DNA of 64,000 nucleotides, from the NCBI GenBank assembly GCA_036245525.1, contig BTPG01000003.1:191562164-191626163 (forward strand). The letters run 5' to 3'. Positions 54,395 to 64,000 of this stretch are shown here, piece after piece. The translations under genes were made by a program, and so were the position numbers. Position 1 is the stretch's first letter. Every line of letters starts with the position of its first letter. The notes beneath the pieces were generated by a model that worked only from the letters and a program-made list of their open reading frames with translations, ran no database searches and had not been told where the DNA came from. The stretch is from Semisulcospira habei (lineage: Eukaryota; Mollusca; Gastropoda; Semisulcospiridae).

Positions 54395-54834
54395 TAAGAA
54401 TGCTCTTGCTGTGCTACTGCCATGGAATTCCAGGCTGGTAAGCTGGCATTGTGTCATCAGGACATCAGCTGCCCTTTTTGTGACTGCATCGCTCACGAGA
54501 TGTAGAAAGAAAGGGTAGTGGGAGAGAAGGAATGACATAACTATCTTTTTGAGCCTTCCACTGAACACCTACTGCATATAGCAATAGGGACTACCCCCAG
54601 GCGCCCCGCAATCCGCTGGAGAATATCCTGACCTCCCCCCGAGAGGGGAGTAGTACATGAATATTCCCAAACAGATCTTGGACCTGCTGGGTAGATTTTT
54701 GTTTTAGCCGCCTACGACCGGTTTCGCCCCAAGGAGGGGCTCTTCAGGTAGGCATACGTCGTAACCTGAAAATTGCAAACACAACGCATGTACTAGAAGC
54801 CACCTCCAGAATTTACTGGTAGCACCACTAGTAA

Positions 54835-55735
54835 TAATAATAATAATAATAATAATAATTACGGTATTTGTAATGCGCTTATCTTATAATAATTATAACT
54901 CTAGGCGCGCACTCACAACTCGCGCACGCATGCGCACGCTTTAGACAATGACTCACGTACCACAAATAGTGAAAAACATTACGACAGTCAGCTTGCGGTG
55001 GGGAGTGTGGTGATATATATATAGTGCTAGAACTGTTGAAAGAGGTGAGTTTTGAGGGCGGACTGGAAGGAGGAGAGAGTGTTTCTGACGAAGAAAGAGT
55101 GGGAGAGTGTTCCAGGTGGATGGACCGTAGACGGAGAAGGAGCGGGGGCCGAAAGTGTTGAGTTTGGTGCGAGGGATGTGGAGGCGGAGAGGGTCGGAGG
55201 CAGAGCGGAGGGAGCGGGAAGGTGTGTAGGGGTGAAGTATGTTGGAGAGATAGGCAGGAGCGCAGTTGTTCAGGGATTTGTAGCAGAGAGACAGAATTTT
55301 GTATTGGATGCGTTGGGGGATGGGGAGCCAGTGAAGGAGTTTGAGCAGGGGTGTGATGTGGTCGGATTTTTTCTTTCCGAGGACGAGGCGGGCAGCATTG
55401 TTCTGGACGCGTTGGAGAGTTAAAGTGGTGGAGTGAGGGAGGCCGGAAAGGAGAGAGTTGCAGTAGTCGATGCGAGATAAGACGAGAGAGACAGCAAGTT
55501 TGGTGGCAGCTTCGGTAGTGAGGTATTTTCTGATCTGACTGATGCGGGGGAGGTGGAAATAGCATGCCTGGGCCGTGGCGGAGACGAAGCTGGTCATGGA
55601 CAGAGAGGAATCGAGGATAACGCCGAGGTTCTTGGCCGAGTCAGACAGGGAGATGGGGGTGCTATCGAGTTGAAGGTGGAGAGAGGGAGGGAGCTGGGAG
55701 AGTTTCTGGCGAGTGCCTACCAGCATAGTACAGCG
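54835..55735 (-). mobile_element. CR1/L2-like LINE, 3' fragment
   Basis: Minus-strand frame 55726-54953 is open for 257 codons of RT C-terminal region: SAKNLGVILDSSLSM, ISQIRKYLTTEAATK, SRIDYCNSLLSGLP, RVQNNAARLVLGKKK, HWLPIPQRIQYKIL, PRSFSVYGPSTWN. The catalytic core is missing. The 3' UTR ends TAAGATAAGCGCATTACAAA and (TTA)n at 54835-54862. Same family as 31955-32675, less damaged. Confidence 0.86.
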
Positions 55736-55848
55736 CGGATTGCATCCCTAAAGCATTATGAGGTGTTGCAGTGGAAGAAGACAGACTAGTTACTTCCCTT
55801 GGAGCTAATCTGAGTGCATTTTTGGCTTTAGGCGACTCCTTTGTTAAA

Positions 55849-55958
<110 letters not shown>

Positions 55959-56211
55959 CCTGAACCTGAAACGGAGGCCTTTGAAGAACTAAAGCATCTT
56001 TCAAACGGGGACAAAGAACAATATACCAGCACCACAGAACTAGGAATTTCTGAAGGCAACATCATTATCTAAGATTTCTGTTCTTACCTCAAGCTACTTC
56101 AAGACACCCACCGAGACTGCGGGGAAGGAAAATAAAAGTGTCAAAATACGCTTAATGGACGAGAGACACTAACCAGATCACCTTGCAAAGAATGCTGCTC
56201 CCTGGAAAGCT

Positions 56212-56292
56212 TTAACAGGTTCGAGACGTGCCGCATCCGGATACGCGGCTTTATGCCGCGTGTCCGGATGAGGCACGTCTCGAGTGTGTTAA
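56212..56292. mobile_element. TTAA palindromic MITE, family P3, copy 3
   Basis: TTAACAGGTTCGAGACGTGC...GGCACGTCTCGAGTGTGTTAA with TTAA at 56212-56215 and 56289-56292; centre GCGGCTTTATGCCGC. Confidence 0.8.
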
Positions 56293-56540
56293 GGTAAAAC
56301 TGATTTGATTGGTCTCCCAAGGATTTCATTTTTTTTTTTGCCAATTTCCCGGAAAATGGGAAGAAAGGTAAAAAATTAATAATTTATTGGACGCCAAATT
56401 TTCTCTTTGGGAAAAAAAAAGAAAAAAAAAGAAGAAAAAAGCCCAGTAATATGTTGCTTGGTCTGAAAGAATTTTCCCTAACAAGTGACAGATTGAGAGG
56501 CAAGAAATTAAGTTTGTTGTTCTGCCAGTCTCTTCCGTTC

Positions 56541-56613
56541 GCAAGTGGCATAGATTCTCATGAGTTCCTAACCCTTGCAGCTGCAGGAGTTCGTGAGAAT
56601 TTAAGCCTCTTGC
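56541..56613. repeat. Family P2 hairpin core
   Basis: GCAAGTGGCATAGATTCTCA with GAGAATTTAAGCCTCTTGC; centre CCCTTGCAGCTGCAGGAG. Confidence 0.65.
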
Positions 56614-57309
56614 TAGCAACTCGGTGGTATTTAGTCGGGTTGTCGACGACTGAATTTCTGTCCAGGTGTCCAAGAATTATCCACATAGAACGACTAATTA
56701 AACAACATTGTGCAAAACACCCTTTATCTGTTACAACTTGGGGGATGGAGGGGGTTAACCCCGGCTAATTTCAAGGACAGCTCGTCTTGCCACTCATATG
56801 AATTTTCCTTAACGATGTCTACATGGACTCCTAAGGATCTAGATGGCAATTTAGGCACCGTGTTTCTAAGACTTACAACAACAAAATTAAACTGAACACG
56901 TCGCGTACCCACCCAATCTATCTTAACCGCTACCTCGCAGTAACGCTATTTTATTTTATTTTTTTAACGTGAAAAGTTAATTGCTTGTGAAAGTTTTTGT
57001 AATGCAGATTCCATGCTGGCTGTTGCTTGTGCAAACCAGAACAGCGCAGGTAATCAACAGAGGCGAGTGCTGTAATCAAGGGGGGGGGGGGGGGCAAACA
57101 CTTGAAGAATGAGGAAATCCAGATGTTTCCATCGATTGATGGCTTTTCTGTAAATTGCCGTCAAGACGAAGCCGTAGTTAATGCCTGTGCGGCAAACAGC
57201 AATTTTCTAACAATAAAAAGTGCTGCACAAGCCAAACTGCTCTGCTGTTTTTCCAAATCCCAAGGCTGCCTAAGACGGAATGCAGACATTTTATTCGGAC
57301 AGAGAATCA

Positions 57310-57555
57310 GTGAGGTTCCGTTTGCAACGAACGACTGCCGACAACGAACGAGACCGAAATCGCTCTTGATAACCAGTCTGTACCACAAACATAGACAACA
57401 CTCCAAAAATCTCCAAGAGGCATAGCTCCTCATGAGTCCTCTGGGCTCATGAGGATCTCTGCCTCTTGGAGATGTTTGGAGTGTTGCCTATGCTTTGGTA
57501 CAAGCTAGTAGCTTCGCTCTCGTTCGTAGTCGTTTGTTGAAAACAAAACCTCAAC
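57310..57555. mobile_element. Foldback element family P9, copy 2, with P2 core inside
   Basis: Outer arms GTGAGGTTCCGTTTGCAACG and TTGTTGAAAACAAAACCTCA, inner ACAACACTCCAAA-ATCTCC/ GGAGATGTTTGGAGTGTTG. The centre 57413-57470 is a P2-like hairpin, AAGAGGCATAGCTCCTCATG. Copy 1 is at 39490. Confidence 0.72.
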
Positions 57556-57812
57556 GTTTCCAGAAACGCCGAAAGTGCCGCGTGCGGAAAATTTAGATTG
57601 GGAAAAAAAAAAATTCACCCAAACATAATCATTTGCAGGTTTGAGAACAAACGAAAACAAAACAAAATAGATTCCATATCTGCTTTGACTAAAAGCCTTT
57701 AAAATAATGAAGCATCATAATCATAACAACGCAATATGGGGAGGAGGGGGTGTGTGGGGGGTGGGAGGTGGATGGGGGGAGCCGAAGGGCTGAGGCTAGG
57801 CCTGGCGCTGAC

Positions 57813-60668
<2,856 letters not shown>

Positions 60669-62240
60669 CTGTGTACATGTTTTTCTATTGGTTTTGAAAG
60701 AGCCGACAAGAGCGAGATTGGTCTAAACTTATTAGGGTCTGACAGGTCCTTACTTTTAGGCAGAGGAATAACTTTGGCTACTTTCCAGCTGTTTGAAAAT
60801 GTACCATGTTGTAAAACTAGATTCGAAATAAATGTCAAGTACTCGACAACATACGGGGCAGCAAGTTTTAAAAAGTATGTATTTATCCCGTCGTGACCAA
60901 GCGAGCGCTTATTTTTGAGTTGGCTAATAGATTTGCCAACGTCAAATACAGAAAGCGAAGGAATACTAAAGGATACGTTTGGCGCGAGTTTGTCCTCACA
61001 AAAATCTCTTAGCCTTTCGGATATAGATGGTGTGTCAACGAGTGTTGTCGTACTGCTTAACAAGGAATCAGCAGCTGACAAGAAATGGTTGTTAAATGTG
61101 TCTGCGGATGTATGGTGCTCTTTGTGGCGATTTAGTGAACGCATTAAGGGCGCGCCAGACAGATAAGGTGTCTGTTTTGTTGTCCATCAATTGCTTAAAG
61201 TGTTTTTTTTTTTTTTTTGTTTTTTTTTTTTTGTTGTTTGTTTTTAATTGGGGGGGGGGGGGGGGGCCTCCAAGACCATATATTTAACACGATTTCTCTG
61301 CTTGCGGAAAGCACCAAAATCTTTGTTGCGCTTTAGTTCATTTCTGACAGCCATGGCCTTTTTAATGTCATTGCTTAACCATTGGGGTAAATGCACATGT
61401 TTCACCCTCTTTTCACGCAACGGCGCATGCTTGTCAAGAACCCGACGGAATAATTTGTACCATTCGGCCAACGCATCTTCAGGATTCGTGTGATTGTAAA
61501 CCGAAAGAAAAGAGATTTCATTTAGTTCGGCTAGAAACATATCCTTATTAAACTGTTTAAACGATCTATAATAGATAGTGGCATGCTTGTTTTTCCGATT
61601 TTGTTTGTCCACCCTTAAAGCCCAGGGTAGTGGTCACTGATCGCCACTTGAAGGGCACAAGAACTAAGAACCCTTCAATTGTTGGAGATGTATATATGAT
61701 CAATTAGAGTGGCAGCGTGAGACGACTCTGTAACTCTAGTTGCAGATGTCAGTGATAATCTGCTTGATTGTGATTGTGGATTCCCAAGCAGGGTTCCAGA
61801 CAAACAAAATCGCCGAGTAATAACACTTCAGTGCTGCTTTTGATAACCTTATCCGCCATATTTAAAAAGTCGTCATACCACTCAAATGACGCAGACGGGT
61901 TTCTGTATACAAATCCAACAAGTAGAGGGGCCGATCTGTTTGTCTTCATCTCAACCCACACACTTTCAACAGAGTCTGATTCCAGGTCTGTTCTTCTGCG
62001 TGTAAAGTGCGCAATAGAGTCATGTATATACACAGCTAATCCTGTTTGCTGAGGACGTACAGGATCGCGCCGAATTACTGAAAACCCCATGCGTCACTTA
62101 TGTCGGAACGTAAACGTGACTCTGTAATTCCGAAAATCATATGAAAGGGGGTGGGCTGAGAGAGGAGAACACACAAATCGGGAATTTTGTTCAACAAATG
62201 ATAAATATTTAAATGACCCAAATGTAAATTGTGAAACTAT
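60669..62240 (-). mobile_element. CR1/Jockey-type LINE copy L-B, 3' truncated by L-A
   Basis: Same family as L-A. Minus strand: endonuclease from about 62240 (LHLGHLNIYHLL, FGITESRL, VSVIRRD-like block, LLLGDF at 61795), linker (61612-61244), then RT start (LGHDGINTYFLKL, WKVAKVIPLPKS, FRPISLLSALSKPIEK) to about 60669. There L-A sequence begins. The linker is interrupted by a T/G homopolymer run at 61203-61263. Confidence 0.8.
61203..61268. repeat. Poly-T then poly-G tract inside LINE L-B
   Basis: T16, G, T12 and more T-rich sequence, then G18. Same T-then-G order as 44585-44632. Confidence 0.85.
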
Positions 62241-62484
62241 GTTGAACTATTCGACATGTTGAAAGAAAGAAAATTATAAATGCAAGTAGAGTACAATTGA
62301 AACTATATTAAGCACAATGATCATGCGGTCAGGACTTCCAGTACTGTCGTGCTTCAAATTAATGTGTCTCACCACTTAGATAGTGTCTGGCGGTAATCGC
62401 AAACACATGTCACAGTCAGTCAGCAACAGCATACCCACAGTGCTTCACATCGAAGTTTAGGCTGCCTTTCAGAACTGGTGTACT

Positions 62485-62486
62485 AA

Positions 62487-62519
<33 letters not shown>

Positions 62520-62526
62520 GAGAGAC
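62485..62526. repeat. (GA)n microsatellite
   Basis: GA repeats interrupted once. They precede CAAGGATTGAGGT and a TTTATTTATC segment that, on the minus strand, looks like a retroelement end with AATAAA (62530-62570). Confidence 0.85.
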
Positions 62527-62746
62527 TGACTGATTGACCGAAACTTTATTTATCAAGGATTGAGGTATAATGCGCACAGGCCTTTCTTCCAATCTGTCCT
62601 GCTACATCTACTGACATACAATAACAGGCAAAGTTACATTACGCTCACAAACAACATCGAAAGTAATGCTAATTACAACACTACAAATAGCAACAATGAT
62701 TTAACGAAACACACAAATTTATGCACGTGTCATAATCACCGTCAGA

Positions 62747-62821
62747 ATGAGAGAGAGACAGACAGAGAGGGAGAGAGGGAGGGAGGGAGGGAGGGAGGGA
62801 GGGAGAGAGAGAGAGAGAGAG
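62747..62821. repeat. (GA)n/(GGGA)n microsatellite
   Basis: GAGAGAGACAGACAG, then GGGA repeats, then GA repeats. Confidence 0.88.
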
Positions 62822-62998
62822 CGCACGTCCAGACAACATAATTACACAAAGGGAAAGAGTAATGACACCCGTAGTGAAAATCCATTTTTCTTATCAACAT
62901 TACGCTTCAATCAAGCGCTCCCATATTCTAACCACAGAGTGACACTCCATGATCTCCTCCATTAGAACAACACAGATATAAGACGACTTGTCTTCGCC

Positions 62999-63056
62999 AG
63001 CAAGAGGCATAGATTTTCATGAGCCCCTGGGCACATGAAAATATATGCCTTCTGCA
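62999..63056. repeat. Family P2 hairpin core
   Basis: GCAAGAGGCATAGATTTTCA and TGAAAATATATGCC about GAGCCCCTGGGCA. A further half-like unit is at 63225-63275 (ATAAGCCC...CTTATGTGAATCTATGCC). Confidence 0.65.
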
Positions 63057-63629
63057 TTTGAAAATAATTAAAAATTTTGTCACTTTTAGATTGACAAACG
63101 GATTTTTTTCAATCCAGACCAAAAAGGTGACTGCCAAGCGTGTAATATGCAAAGAAGTACCCAACGGAGAAAGAAACACGCTTAGAAAAGATTTTTTTCA
63201 ACACGACACATGCATGCATTTGCCGATAAGCCCTAGAGGCTGCAAAGGCTTATGTGAATCTATGCCTATTGCAGAATAGAAAAGTTCGCTATTTTGTTAT
63301 CAGACTTCCAGCTTGGCGAACAAATAACTGTCCTCCGGACTTTAGCGGATCAGTAATCATTTACTTTCACAGTAACAGCGGCAGACGGATCGACCAAACA
63401 CCATCTGGAAAAGAACTAAAACTAGACTACTCGGGCACTATTCCTGAACTACAATTTAAACGCAGTTTAACTTTGACCATACTCGATCGGGTTACAAAAC
63501 GGTCAGTAACAATAACCAACCAAGAAATCAACACGTTTTCCACTGATAAGGATCAAGCCGTTCTTTTTCAAAGCAGACAATAATACAAGAATGGAAAAAC
63601 TGAAGGTCTTCCAAGTACGCAGAGGCTAC

Positions 63630-63700
63630 CGGGCCGAAGTCGGCCGCAGTGGGCCCGCGCACAATAGTGCGCGGGCCCACTGCGGCCGATTTCGGCCCGA
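63630..63700. repeat. GC-rich palindrome family P4, copy 4
   Basis: CGGGCCGAAGTCGGCCGCAG with its complement and GCGCACAATAGTGCGC centre; arms of about 34 bases with one or two mismatches. Confidence 0.78.
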
Positions 63701-64000
63701 TGGCCTTTTGAGCGCTAGATTGAGGTATGGTATGTCACGTAAAACTTCTGCGTTGCGTTACTTGTAGTCGTACCATTCAAAACGTCATTCTTATTCATAA
63801 CATTCTGGACACTCAGTAATGATCAGTTATACAACTTGCAAAGTAAAACGGCTCCTCATCCACTTCCACCCGGATCTACAAGTTTAAATACAGACGCGGG
63901 GGTGGGGTGGGGGGGGGGGCTTATGAGAATCTATGCCTATCCGCTCCAGCTGATCCACTCTGGTCAGAGAGGGTGTCATTTAGGGAAATGCGTGCGGCAG

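Noticed and set aside
63254..63583. A 109-codon plus-strand frame near the right edge
   Set aside because: It starts in a P2-like repeat and has no recognised domain; no splice or partner evidence.

Overview
The window is animal nuclear DNA from an invertebrate. It has spliced genes with GT-AG introns, several non-LTR retrotransposon clades, tyrosine-recombinase (DIRS) retrotransposons, tRNA-derived SINEs, long microsatellites and many hairpin elements. An intron-split universal stress protein (USP) gene beside an actin-related ARP8 gene fits a lophotrochozoan, most likely a mollusc; this is an inference, not a match. There is no rRNA, CRISPR array or prokaryotic operon.

Two host genes are supported, both on the minus strand. 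The first six coding exons of ACTR8 (ARP8, an INO80-complex subunit) lie between 28378 and 9583; the rest of the gene would lie off the left edge. The last exons of a USP gene lie between 52604 and 39210: exon 4, exon 3 and two alternative-looking copies of exon 2. Its first exon must lie beyond 64000.

Bases 1-9.5 kb are downstream (intron 6) of ACTR8 exon 6. They hold a non-autonomous DIRS-like element (A, 1201-8494, minus) broken by a full-length RTE-like LINE (1320-5333, 12-bp target duplication), whose tail is broken in turn by a pogo-like element (4620-5330). ACTR8 intron 5 (9694-24440) is swollen from about 0.5 kb to 14.7 kb by a DIRS element (D1, 9913-24151, plus) with gag, RT-RNase H-methylase and tyrosine recombinase regions. 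D1 is itself split by a DNA transposon in its RT (13414-15057) and by a second non-autonomous DIRS element (B, 17784-23874, minus) in its internal complementary region. The three DIRS elements share one zinc-ligand module of identical spacing.

From 28.4 to 39.2 kb is intergenic DNA with CR1- and RTE-like LINE fragments. From 39.2 to 64 kb, mostly USP introns, it is dominated by short perfect palindromes (several families, many ending TTAACCC...GGGTTAA as in piggyBac-type MITEs), two SINE copies, four long (TA)n arrays, a CR1-like fragment and two fused minus-strand LINE copies. Every retroelement gene seen carries stops, shifts or truncation except the D1 recombinase, whose catalytic residues are intact.
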